From assembly GCA_902788865.1 (NCBI GenBank), contig CADALZ010000035.1:1-41216 (forward strand): DNA of 41,216 nucleotides. Reading direction: 5' to 3'. This stretch comes from an uncultured Bacteroidales bacterium (GTDB lineage Bacteria > Bacteroidota > Bacteroidia > Bacteroidales > Bacteroidaceae). Position 1 is the first letter of the stretch, and each line of letters starts with the position of its first letter. A program made the translations under genes and the position numbers. Shown here piece by piece: positions 15,913 through 23,392 of this stretch. The notes under the pieces are model-generated. The model had not been told where the DNA came from, did not search any database, and saw nothing but the letters and a program-made list of their open reading frames with translations.

Positions 15913-17229
15913 ATGAAGACGAAGCCTGATTTGAGTTTCTGGAAACTATGGAACCTTAGTTTCGGATTTTTCGGAGTGCAGATAGCATACGCTCTGCAGA
16001 GTGCCAATATTTCGCGTATATTCGCCACACTGGGGGCCGACCCGCACGATCTGAGTTATTTCTGGATATTGCCTCCGCTGATGGGTATTCTGGTGCAACC
16101 CATCGTAGGAACACTGAGTGACAAGACCTGGACGCGCTTCGGACGCCGCATACCTTATTTATTTATAGGAGCAGCTGCCGCAGTGCTGGTGATGTGTCTG
16201 CTGCCTAATGCAGGCTCTTTCGGCATGGCTGTTTCTACGGCCATGATCTTCGGTCTCTTTGCGCTGATGTTCCTCGACACCAGCATCAACATGGCGATGC
16301 AGCCGTTTAAAATGCTGGTAGGCGACATGGTGAACGAGAAGCAAAAGGCGAAGGCATACTCCATACAGAGCTTCCTCTGCAATGCAGGCTCACTGGTGGG
16401 CTATGTATTCCCCTTTGTATTCACAGCCATCGGCATAGCCAACACTGCACCTACTGGCGTGGTGCCCGACTCGGTGATTTACTCCTTCTACATCGGTGCG
16501 CTGATCTTGATTCTCTGTGTGATCTACACCACTATGAAGGTGAAGGAGTGGAACCCGAAGGAGTATGCGGAGTATAACCCCGTGTCTGAGGTGAAGGAAG
16601 AGAGTGCCAACTGGATAACGCTGCTGAAGAATGCGCCTGCTACATTCTGGAAAGTAGGACTGGTGCAGTTCTTCTGCTGGGCGGCTTTCATGTATATGTG
16701 GACCTACACTAATGGTACCATAGCCGACACAGTATGGGGCACTACGGATGTATCCTCAGCTGGCTATCAGGAGGCAGGTAACTGGGTAGGTGTGCTCTTT
16801 GCCGTACAGGCCATAGGCAGTGTGGTATGGGCTGCTATCCTCCCACAGTTCAAGAACGTGAAGATGGCCTATGCACTGAGCTTGGTGCTGGGTGGCATCG
16901 GCTTTGCCATGATGCCTTTCATCCATGACCAATATATGCTTTTCGTGCCATTCATCCTCATAGGATTTGCTTGGGCAGCCATGCTGGCCATGCCTTTCGC
17001 ACTGGTGACTAATGCTCTGCAGGGCTACGGGCACATGGGTGTGTACTTAGGACTTTTCAATGGCACCATCTGTCTGCCTCAGATTATTGCAGCAGCCTTA
17101 GGAGGTGTGGTGCTGGCAATGGTGGGCAGTGCTCAGCGCAATATGATGATTATCGCAGGAATCCTGTTGGTAATTGGTGCCGTCTGTGTGTTCTTTATCC
17201 ACGAAAAGCGGCAGGCAGATAATCAATGA
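15913..17229 (+). CDS. MFS sugar transporter, SLC45/sucrose-maltose type
   Basis: 438 aa with twelve predicted membrane helices. The opening LSFWKLWNLSFGFFGVQIAYALQ-type stretch and the loop DKTWTRFGRRIPYL mark the glycoside-proton symporter group related to plant sucrose and animal SLC45 carriers. It most likely imports a disaccharide such as maltose or sucrose across the inner membrane; the actual sugar is unknown. Neighbouring GH2 and LacI genes support a role in using the product of the GH2 enzyme. Its last 35 bp overlap the convergent nnr gene. Confidence 0.9.
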   Translation: MKTKPDLSFWKLWNLSFGFFGVQIAYALQSANISRIFATLGADPHDLSYFWILPPLMGILVQPIVGTLSDKTWTRFGRRIPYLFIGAAAAVLVMCLLPNAGSFGMAVSTAMIFGLFALMFLDTSINMAMQPFKMLVGDMVNEKQKAKAYSIQSFLCNAGSLVGYVFPFVFTAIGIANTAPTGVVPDSVIYSFYIGALILILCVIYTTMKVKEWNPKEYAEYNPVSEVKEESANWITLLKNAPATFWKVGLVQFFCWAAFMYMWTYTNGTIADTVWGTTDVSSAGYQEAGNWVGVLFAVQAIGSVVWAAILPQFKNVKMAYALSLVLGGIGFAMMPFIHDQYMLFVPFILIGFAWAAMLAMPFALVTNALQGYGHMGVYLGLFNGTICLPQIIAAALGGVVLAMVGSAQRNMMIIAGILLVIGAVCVFFIHEKRQADNQ

Positions 17230-18691
17230 TATCGTGAGCAGTGAGGGAGACTTCTCCCAAATCGGCTGCGGCCAAATCGGCAGCAAGGCCATGGATGTAA
17301 ACGCCCAGACGGGCAGCATCTATGGCCTTGATGCCTTGTGCCAAGAGGGCTGTGAGGATGCCTGTGAGCACATCGCCGCTGCCACCAGTGGCCATTCCTG
17401 GATTTCCCGTAGGATTGAACCAGCACTGTCCGATGGTGTCTATCACAGCTGTATAGGCTCCCTTAAGCACGATGCAGACTTGTGCCTCGCGAGCCAGTTC
17501 GCGTGCTTTCTGCAAGCGCAGATAGCTGCTCTGACTGCGCCCTACCAACCTATCCATCTCGCCTGGGTGCGGAGTGATGATGCTCCCTATCTGCTTCATG
17601 GCTTTCCGATCAGCTTCCAGAATATTGAGCGCATCGGCATCCAGCACCATTGGTATCTGGCAGTGGTCTAAGAGCTCCAGCAGGGCAGCACGCGTGTCTT
17701 CATGCTTGCCAAGTCCTGGTCCCACACCCACGGCATTATAGGCATCGGTAAGCGGAGCTTCTGCAAAATGGTCGGGATGTATGTCTATTTGCGTCATGGC
17801 CTCAGGCACCGCTGTCTGCAGCATCGGGTTGTTGCATTGTGGCACATGCACGGTGAGCAAGCCTACCCCACTGCGCAAGCAGGCACGGGCGGCCAAGATG
17901 GAAGCACCAGCCATACCCAGTTTTCCAGCGATGAGCAAGGCCCTGCCAAAGTCGCCCTTATGAGCAAAGCGGGCACGGGGCTTGAGTAGCCCACGCACTT
18001 CTGCAGGCTCAGTAAGGGCATAAGGCGTAGGTGTCTGCTCTATGCCTTGCGGATGCAAGCCTATATCCAGCACCTTCCACTCTCCTACCTTCTGCGCATT
18101 TTCTGGCAGCAGGAAAGCCAACTTCGGGAACTGAAGCGTGAGGGTGAGGTGGGCATTCATCACCTGTGCCATCGTATTATAGGTGTTGTCTTCCCCCATC
18201 AGTCCAGAAGGCACATCGATGGCTATCACATAGGCGGGCGAGGCATTGACATAGCGCACCACGGAGGCAAAACCGCCTGCCAAGGGCTTGTTCAGTCCAC
18301 TGCCGAAGAGTCCGTCTATCACCACATGCTGAGCTGTGAGTGCAGGCGGGGCAAACTGGCTGGTCACCTCATGAAATTCCACTCCACTGAGCTGCGAGAG
18401 TCTGTTGCGATTGGTCTGGCAGCAAGGCGAGAGTGCTCCTTTCACATTGAACAGATAGACCGAGAGCCGATAGCCACGCTCAGCCATCAGGCGCGCCACA
18501 GCCAGTGCATCACCCCCATTGTTGCCAGGTCCAGCAAAGACCACAAAGGGCACCTCCGCAGAGAACCTGCTGCAGATCTCCTCTGCCAAAGCCAGAGATG
18601 CCCGCTCCATCAGGTCGATCTCTGCCACTGGCTCGTGCTCTATGGTGTAAGCATCGAGCTTCTTCACGCTCTGTGTAGGAAATATCTTCAT
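17195..18691 (-). CDS. nnr: Bifunctional NAD(P)H-hydrate epimerase/ADP-dependent dehydratase
   Basis: Repairs damaged NAD(P)H hydrates: the N-terminal YjeF/NnrE domain epimerises and the C-terminal NnrD/ribokinase-like domain dehydrates using ADP. The epimerase part (~1-215) shows VFAGPGNNGGDALAVARLM and VIDGLFGSGLNKPL. The dehydratase part (~225-498) shows KGDFGRALLIAGKLGMAGA, VLDADALNIL, TPHPGEMDRL and the end-of-fold GNPGMATGGSGDVLTGI. About 498 aa, the usual size for the fused enzyme. The family starts MKIF, so I use the ATG at 18691; the ATG at 18694 is adjacent. It has a good promoter immediately upstream and little or no leader. Confidence 0.95.
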   Translation of the reverse strand: MKIFPTQSVKKLDAYTIEHEPVAEIDLMERASLALAEEICSRFSAEVPFVVFAGPGNNGGDALAVARLMAERGYRLSVYLFNVKGALSPCCQTNRNRLSQLSGVEFHEVTSQFAPPALTAQHVVIDGLFGSGLNKPLAGGFASVVRYVNASPAYVIAIDVPSGLMGEDNTYNTMAQVMNAHLTLTLQFPKLAFLLPENAQKVGEWKVLDIGLHPQGIEQTPTPYALTEPAEVRGLLKPRARFAHKGDFGRALLIAGKLGMAGASILAARACLRSGVGLLTVHVPQCNNPMLQTAVPEAMTQIDIHPDHFAEAPLTDAYNAVGVGPGLGKHEDTRAALLELLDHCQIPMVLDADALNILEADRKAMKQIGSIITPHPGEMDRLVGRSQSSYLRLQKARELAREAQVCIVLKGAYTAVIDTIGQCWFNPTGNPGMATGGSGDVLTGILTALLAQGIKAIDAARLGVYIHGLAADLAAADLGEVSLTAHDIIDYLPAAFRG

Positions 18692-18700
18692 CATAATGAG

Positions 18701-18731
18701 CAAAGATAGCACAAAATGAGGTTATGACAAA
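18701..18731 (-). promoter_or_regulatory. Bacteroidota promoter of nnr, giving a near-leaderless transcript
   Basis: On the minus strand TTTG (18728-18731), a 19-nt spacer, then TATCTTTG (18701-18708). With the usual start ~7 nt after the box, transcription would begin at about 18694, the first start codon. Confidence 0.7.
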
Positions 18732-18740
18732 AAAAATGCC

Positions 18741-18748
18741 TATCTTTG
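18741..18748 (+). promoter_or_regulatory. -7 element of hpt
   Basis: TATCTTTG matches TAnnTTTG exactly; 40 nt separate it from the hpt ATG. No clear -33 box. It lies back to back with the nnr promoter. Confidence 0.55.
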
Positions 18749-18788
18749 TAGCGTTAAGAATAAAATAAGTTTTAACCCACACCATAAT

Positions 18789-19322
18789 ATGGAAACTATA
18801 CATATCAAAGACAGAGATTTCAGGGTGTCTATCAAGGAAGAAGACATTCTGAAAGAGGTGGATAGAGTGGCTGCTGCCATCAATCATGACCTGGCTGGTA
18901 AGAATCCGCTCTTCCTGTCGGTGCTGAACGGCTCATTCATGTTTGCATCTGACTTGATGAAGCGCATCACCATCCCCTGTGAGATTTCGTTTGTGAAGAT
19001 GTCTTCCTATCAGGGAGTGAACACCACTGGCAAGGTGCGCGAGATGATTGGCGTCAACGAGGACCTCACAGGACGTACTGTCGTGATCGTGGAGGACATC
19101 GTAGATACGGGCTACACCATGAAGCACATGCTGGAGACACTGAAGACCTATGGGCCGGAGTCGATACACATCGCTACGCTGCTGGTGAAACCTGAGAAAC
19201 TGAAGGTGGACCTCGACATAGAGTATGCTGCCATGAAGATTCCTAACGACTTCATCGTGGGTTATGGACTCGACTACGACGGCTTTGGTAGAAATTATAG
19301 GGACATTTACACTGTCGTGTAA
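18789..19322 (+). CDS. hpt: Hypoxanthine phosphoribosyltransferase
   Basis: Salvages hypoxanthine and guanine to IMP and GMP using PRPP in the cytoplasm. The PRPP-binding motif VVIVEDIVDTGYTM lies at residues 98-111. FLSVLNGSFMFASDL near 42-56 and the C-terminal base-binding part (IPNDFIVGYGLDYDGFGRN) are typical. 177 aa, full length. It leads a purine/GTP-related run hpt-adk-obgE that is common in Bacteroidales. An octad repeat separates it from adk. Confidence 0.96.
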   Translation: METIHIKDRDFRVSIKEEDILKEVDRVAAAINHDLAGKNPLFLSVLNGSFMFASDLMKRITIPCEISFVKMSSYQGVNTTGKVREMIGVNEDLTGRTVVIVEDIVDTGYTMKHMLETLKTYGPESIHIATLLVKPEKLKVDLDIEYAAMKIPNDFIVGYGLDYDGFGRNYRDIYTVV

Positions 19323-19324
19323 AA

Positions 19325-19356
19325 ATGCAAAGATGCAAAGATGCAAAGATGCAAAA
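19325..19356. repeat. Octad tandem repeat between hpt and adk
   Basis: Four 8-bp units, atgcaaag three times and atgcaaaa once, beginning two bases after the hpt stop. Confidence 0.85.
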
Positions 19357-19383
19357 ATTAAAACATTATAATATTAAAATAGT

Positions 19384-19959
19384 ATGCTAAACATTGTGAT
19401 TTTTGGTGCCCCAGGCTCAGGCAAGGGCACACAGAGTGAAAAGATTGTAGAGAAGTATGGTATCAACCACATTTCTACGGGTGATGTGCTTCGCGCAGAG
19501 ATTAAGAATGGTACAGAGCTGGGTAAGACGGCTAAGAGCTACATCGACCAGGGTCAGCTGATTCCTGACAGTCTGATGATAGACATTCTGGCCAGTGTAT
19601 TCGACAGCTTCAAGGATAGCAAGGGCGTGATCTTCGACGGTTTCCCACGCACCATCGCTCAGGCAGAGGCTCTGAAGCAGATGCTGAAGGACCGCGGTCA
19701 GGACGTGAGCGTGATGCTCGACCTCGATGTGCCTGAGGATGAGCTGATGACTCGCCTCATCAAGCGTGGTCAGGAGAGCGGCCGTGCAGACGACAACGAG
19801 GAGACTATCAAGAAGCGCCTCGTGGTGTACCACAGCCAGACGGCTCCACTGATCGACTGGTACAAGGCTGATGGCAAATACCAGCACATCAATGGTTTAG
19901 GTGCGCTCGATCGCATCTTTGGTGACATCTGCGCTGCAATAGACGCGGTGAAAGACTAA
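19384..19959 (+). CDS. adk: Adenylate kinase
   Basis: Interconverts ATP, AMP and ADP. The P-loop GAPGSGKGTQ is at residues 8-17, followed by HISTGDVLRAEI and the AMP-binding FDGFPRTIAQAEAL. The LID is the short form without zinc cysteines (RGQESGRADDNEET), matching the 191-aa length and other Bacteroidota enzymes. It is preceded by octad repeats and followed by the structured dispersed repeat, which begins in its stop codon. Confidence 0.97.
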   Translation: MLNIVIFGAPGSGKGTQSEKIVEKYGINHISTGDVLRAEIKNGTELGKTAKSYIDQGQLIPDSLMIDILASVFDSFKDSKGVIFDGFPRTIAQAEALKQMLKDRGQDVSVMLDLDVPEDELMTRLIKRGQESGRADDNEETIKKRLVVYHSQTAPLIDWYKADGKYQHINGLGALDRIFGDICAAIDAVKD

Positions 19960-20076
19960 CATTATACATTGAACATTAAACAATAAACATTAAACATTAG
20001 CTATGCAGGGTGAAACCATCCGGATGGAAACGGCGAAGCCGTAATGTTTAATGTCTAACGTTTAATGTTTAATGTT
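19958..20076. repeat. Structured dispersed repeat, copy B: heptads, 41-bp core, inverted heptads
   Basis: Left arm: six heptads (aacatta, tacattg, aacatta, aacaata, aacatta, aacatta) at 19958-19999. Core at 20001-20041 matches copy A at 38 of 41 positions, with the CCATCCGGATGG palindrome and ACGGC-GAA-GCCGT hairpin. Right arm: five inverted heptads at 20042-20076. Same orientation on the plus strand as copy A. The whole could fold as one large stem with a branched tip. Confidence 0.87.
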
Positions 20077-20094
20077 CCTAAAAGCAAAGCAAAC

Positions 20095-21273
20095 GTGGCA
20101 GAATCTAATTTCGTTGATTATGTGAAGATCTATTGTCGCTCTGGAAAGGGTGGCAAAGGCTCCACACACATGCACAGAGCAAAGTACATGCCAAAGGGTG
20201 GTCCCGATGGTGGTGACGGTGGTAGAGGCGGACACGTGATACTGCGTGGCAACCGCAACTACTGGACGTTGCTGCACCTGAAGTTCAACCGCCACGTCAT
20301 GGCGGGCAACGGCGAAAACGGCTCGCAGAACAAGAGCACGGGCAAGAAGGGAAAAGACCAAATCATCGACGTTCCCTGCGGCACGGTGGTCTATAATGCT
20401 GAGACGGGCGAGTATGTGTGCGATGTCACAGAAGACGGACAGAAGGTGATTCTGCTGCGAGGCGGCAAGGGCGGATGGGGCAATGTGCACTTTGCCACCG
20501 CTACACGTCAGGCACCCGACTTTGCGCAGCCTGGTGAGCCGATGCAGGAGATGATGGTGATTCTGGAGCTGAAGCTGCTGGCAGATGTGGGCTTGGTGGG
20601 CTTCCCCAATGCAGGAAAGAGCACCCTACTGGCGTCTATCACCGCGGCTAAGCCTAAGATAGCCAACTATCCTTTCACCACGATGGAGCCTAATCTGGGT
20701 ATCGTGAACTATCGCGACGGAAAGTCGTTTGTGATGGCTGATATTCCAGGCATCATCGAGGGAGCGGCCGAGGGGCGTGGCTTAGGCTTGCGCTTCTTGC
20801 GCCACATAGAGCGCAACTCGCTGTTGCTCTTCATGGTACCTGCCGATGCTGATGACATCGCCAAGGAGTATGACATCCTGCTCAATGAGGTGGTGAAGTT
20901 CAATCCCGACATGGCTGACAAGACTCGCGTGCTGGCTATCACCAAGTGCGACATGCTGGATCAGGAGCTGATGGACGAGATAGAGCCTACCCTGCCCGAA
21001 GGCATTCCGCATGTATTCATCTCTGCCGTCACAGGACTGGGCATCGAGGTGCTGAAAGACATCCTCTGGGAGGAGCTGAACAGCGAGAAAAACCGCCTGC
21101 TGGACAATGGCGAGGAACTGGCACATCGCTCTAAGGAAATCAGCTACATGCGACAGGAAATGGAAGACGAGGGCGAGGCTGAAGACATCCTGCCACCAGA
21201 TGCGCCACTGGCTTACGAAGACTACTCCGACGAGTTCTGGGACATCGAAGAAGACTTGAAAGACTTCAAGTAA
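20095..21273 (+). CDS. obgE: GTPase Obg/CgtA
   Basis: Ribosome-associated GTPase needed for 50S assembly and stress control. The glycine-rich Obg domain (~1-160, with [16 protein letters not shown] and [16 protein letters not shown]-type turns) precedes the G domain: G1 [10 protein letters not shown]2 TT of [11 protein letters not shown]3 [17 protein letters not shown]4 TKCD, G5 SAVTGLG. The acidic C-terminus is typical of Bacteroidota. I place the start at the GTG at 20095 (VAESNFVDY, where the family begins). An in-frame ATG at 20065 would add ten residues encoded by the dispersed repeat. The 3' end overlaps the convergent methyltransferase gene by 52 bp. Confidence 0.96.
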   Translation: MAESNFVDYVKIYCRSGKGGKGSTHMHRAKYMPKGGPDGGDGGRGGHVILRGNRNYWTLLHLKFNRHVMAGNGENGSQNKSTGKKGKDQIIDVPCGTVVYNAETGEYVCDVTEDGQKVILLRGGKGGWGNVHFATATRQAPDFAQPGEPMQEMMVILELKLLADVGLVGFPNAGKSTLLASITAAKPKIANYPFTTMEPNLGIVNYRDGKSFVMADIPGIIEGAAEGRGLGLRFLRHIERNSLLLFMVPADADDIAKEYDILLNEVVKFNPDMADKTRVLAITKCDMLDQELMDEIEPTLPEGIPHVFISAVTGLGIEVLKDILWEELNSEKNRLLDNGEELAHRSKEISYMRQEMEDEGEAEDILPPDAPLAYEDYSDEFWDIEEDLKDFK

Positions 21274-22706
21274 CTGCTACGGATTCTCCACTCTGCAGGA
21301 TACAGATTATTGGCACGTGAACCAAGGTTTTTCACCAGACCGAGGGGCACGTGCTTTTTTGTGACTACCACATAGCCGCGTGGAGCCTCTGGCAGGCTGA
21401 GCACCTCTCTGCGCAGGTAGGCCAAGGCTTGCTTCTCTGTCAGTTCCACGTGTGGGAATACATCTTTCTTATAGAGTGTAGAAAGCACCAAGTCGTGCGC
21501 AGGAATCAGGTCGCGCCCTTTCACTTGGGCCAAGGCCACCCCTGCCTTCAGGATACGCAGAGAGCCTCGCAAGGCTGTGAGTAAGGCTACATACGCTTGC
21601 GGGAAGGCATAGAGCATATCGCCTTCTGCCAGCACCTCATGCGCAGCACTGTCTATCCAAGATGCAGCTTGTTTCAGGGCTTCCTTTGGCAGCACAGAGC
21701 CTTTCTGCTTCTCTTTCTTCTTAGAAGGGCGCGGACTGAAAGGTCGATAGTCTGCCTCCGCTTTGCGCAATACGGCCATGAAGAAGCCTTCCCCCTTAGT
21801 GCGATGAGGGAGGAAGCGATAGACGGGGATTGCATCCTTGGTCAGGCACCCCGTGATGCCCCACTCCTCTGGCACTTCTACTGGCAGCACCTCTGCGCCC
21901 AACTCTGAGGCTATCCACGCCACATTCTCTTCGTCCTCCTGCGCATTGAATGTACAGGTGCTGTAAATCAGCAGTCCGCCTGGCTTCAGGCAGGGCCAGA
22001 TGTCCGAGAGGATGCGGCGTTGGCGTTGCCAGCAGAGGGCCACGTTCTCTGGGCTCCACTCCGTGATGGCTGTCTCATCCTTGCGGAACATGCCCTCGCC
22101 AGAGCAAGGCACATCGGTAAGTATCACATCGAAGAGGTTTTCGAGGGCTGTGAAAGCTGAGGGATCATTGCCCGTCACCACCACATCGGCACTCCCCCAT
22201 TTCGTGATGTTCTCTGCCAATACCTGCGCACGCTGTGGCACTATCTCATTGGCTATCAGCAGGCTGCCTTCTGGTAGCAGGCTCAGCGCATGGGTGCTCT
22301 TACCACCAGGAGCCGCACAAAGGTCGAGCATGCATACAGGCTGCTGCACATAGCATCGCATCACCTGCTCCAGAAACATCGACGAAGCCTCTTGCACATA
22401 GTAGCACCCCGCATGAAACAGCGGGTCTGACGTAAACGAGGGTCGCTCTGGCAGATAGCGGCCATCGCTGCACCAAGGCACAATTTCACAGTTCTGAAAA
22501 TCCAGCGCCTCAGTCTTCTGCCAGTTCACGCGCAGGCTCACAGGTGGCTCTGTCTGCAGAGCCTCCACCAACTGCCGCGTCTGTTCCACGCCCAGCAGCC
22601 CTTCCATCTGTGCTATGAATGCTTGAGGTAGTGTCAATTTTCCATGCTTTTTTAATTGCAATTGCAAATTTGCATAAATTTGATGAAACCACCAATTTAT
22701 CTGCAT
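21222..22706 (-). CDS. rsmF: RsmF/NOL1-type rRNA cytosine-C5 methyltransferase
   Basis: SAM-dependent m5C methyltransferase acting on rRNA. The Rossmann core shows the SAM-binding [15 protein letters not shown], the acidic turn [10 protein letters not shown], the motif IV catalytic cysteine in [16 protein letters not shown], and the motif VI nucleophile cysteine in [16 protein letters not shown]-terminal PUA-like region ends in [14 protein letters not shown]. The exact target base is not readable from sequence. The start is uncertain: ATG 22706 (494 aa), TTG 22637 (shorter, directly before LPQAF where the family fold begins) or ATG 22781. I favour 22706 or 22637, because 22715-22746 forms a strong hairpin more likely to be leader than coding. 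The 3' end runs 52 bp into obgE. Confidence 0.9.
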   Translation of the reverse strand: MQINWWFHQIYANLQLQLKKHGKLTLPQAFIAQMEGLLGVEQTRQLVEALQTEPPVSLRVNWQKTEALDFQNCEIVPWCSDGRYLPERPSFTSDPLFHAGCYYVQEASSMFLEQVMRCYVQQPVCMLDLCAAPGGKSTHALSLLPEGSLLIANEIVPQRAQVLAENITKWGSADVVVTGNDPSAFTALENLFDVILTDVPCSGEGMFRKDETAITEWSPENVALCWQRQRRILSDIWPCLKPGGLLIYSTCTFNAQEDEENVAWIASELGAEVLPVEVPEEWGITGCLTKDAIPVYRFLPHRTKGEGFFMAVLRKAEADYRPFSPRPSKKKEKQKGSVLPKEALKQAASWIDSAAHEVLAEGDMLYAFPQAYVALLTALRGSLRILKAGVALAQVKGRDLIPAHDLVLSTLYKKDVFPHVELTEKQALAYLRREVLSLPEAPRGYVVVTKKHVPLGLVKNLGSRANNLYPAEWRIRSSYLKSFKSSSMSQNSSE

Positions 22707-22714
22707 AAAAGTTT

Positions 22715-22746
22715 GAGGGGCATGCAAGCGCTCTTGCACACCCCTC
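22715..22746 (-). promoter_or_regulatory. Leader hairpin just upstream of the rsmF start
   Basis: GAGGGG...CAAG pairs with CTTG...CCCCTC around a 4-nt loop. As minus-strand RNA the 14-bp stem closes completely if two G-U pairs are allowed. It ends 8 nt before the ATG at 22706. It may be an attenuator or ribosome-access control; on the plus strand it is followed by five T, but no plus-strand gene precedes it. Confidence 0.55.
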
Positions 22747-22824
22747 GGTTTTTGACGTTGAATCTCGCAAATTTCAGTCAAAAAAGTATCTTTTCCTCTT
22801 TAGGTTTCTGCCTTGTTTTTCTTA

Positions 22825-22864
22825 TGCTCACAAATCTCCACTGCTGTGAGCAAAAATGCTCACA
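22825..22864. promoter_or_regulatory. TGCTCACA half-sites and perfect 20-bp hairpin
   Basis: TGTGAGCA (22845-22852) and TGCTCACA (22857-22864) form a perfect inverted repeat around AAAA. A third copy, TGCTCACA, lies at 22825-22832. The spacing suits a dimeric DNA-binding protein; a terminator is less likely because only four T follow, and at a distance. Confidence 0.55.
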
Positions 22865-22927
22865 CCTGTGGGCATTTTACTCTACACCTCTACACCTTTT
22901 CATCGTATCTCTTTGTAAACCAATCTA

Positions 22928-23102
22928 TTAAGTGGGTGTAGGGTTATCTCTGACCCTACACCAACCCTACACTGACCCTACATCTTTCAGCCACCTACCA
23001 TGTAGGGTGGGTGTAGGGTGAATGTAGGGTTCGCCCCATCCCTACACCCACTTAATCAACTGACTATATGCCATTTACACACAAAAGGTGTAGGGTGTAG
23101 GG
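22928..23102. repeat. Palindromic array of ten TGTAGGG heptamers with 11-bp pitch
   Basis: Forward TGTAGGG at 22937, 23001, 23012, 23023, 23089 and 23096; reverse CCCTACA at 22954, 22965, 22976 and 23040. The three central copies on each side are spaced exactly 11 bp. The outer 16-bp arms (22928-22943 and 23040-23055) are perfect inverted repeats, so 22928-23055 is one large imperfect palindrome. A nested 10-bp stem with an 8-nt loop lies in the left half. Four GGG runs at 23005-23029 could form a G-quadruplex. Confidence 0.85.
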
Positions 23103-23304
23103 TAAAAGCAAGCGTACCAGTTTCGCAACTACCGCTTGCGTAGCGTTATAATACCAAATTATCCCACTCCAGGTCGCACTTTTTTACCATATTTAGGGAT
23201 GCACAGGAGGCAATAATGTTTTTTCTCCACAAAATTTCATCTTTTTCTCAAAAAAAATGCAGAGATTTGCAACCAGATGGCTTCGAGCCTTGTCTAACGC
23301 ATAG

Positions 23305-23374
23305 AACGTTGAACATTAAACATTAAACATTAAACATTAAACATTAAACATTGAACATTGAACATTGAACATTA
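23305..23374. repeat. Ten AACRTTR heptads upstream of the DUF6249 gene
   Basis: aacgttg, five aacatta, three aacattg, then aacatta, without the 41-bp core. The tract ends 18 bp before the ATG at 23393, so its length could alter promoter spacing or the leader. Confidence 0.85.
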
Positions 23375-23392
23375 ATTTAAATAAGGTATAAT

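Larger units (their letters stand above)
22782..23392. other. 611-bp noncoding region, densely structured
   Basis: No credible gene is seen on either strand. It holds, in order: TGCTCACA half-sites with a 20-bp hairpin, the TGTAGGG array, a 7-bp stem (23108-23114 with 23133-23139), about 160 bp of plain AT-rich DNA, and ten heptads before the DUF6249 gene. These are listed separately. Confidence 0.8.

Noticed and set aside
22928-23102. CRISPR array
   Set aside because: Units are 7 bp with mixed orientation and no unique spacers of constant length; no cas gene in the window.
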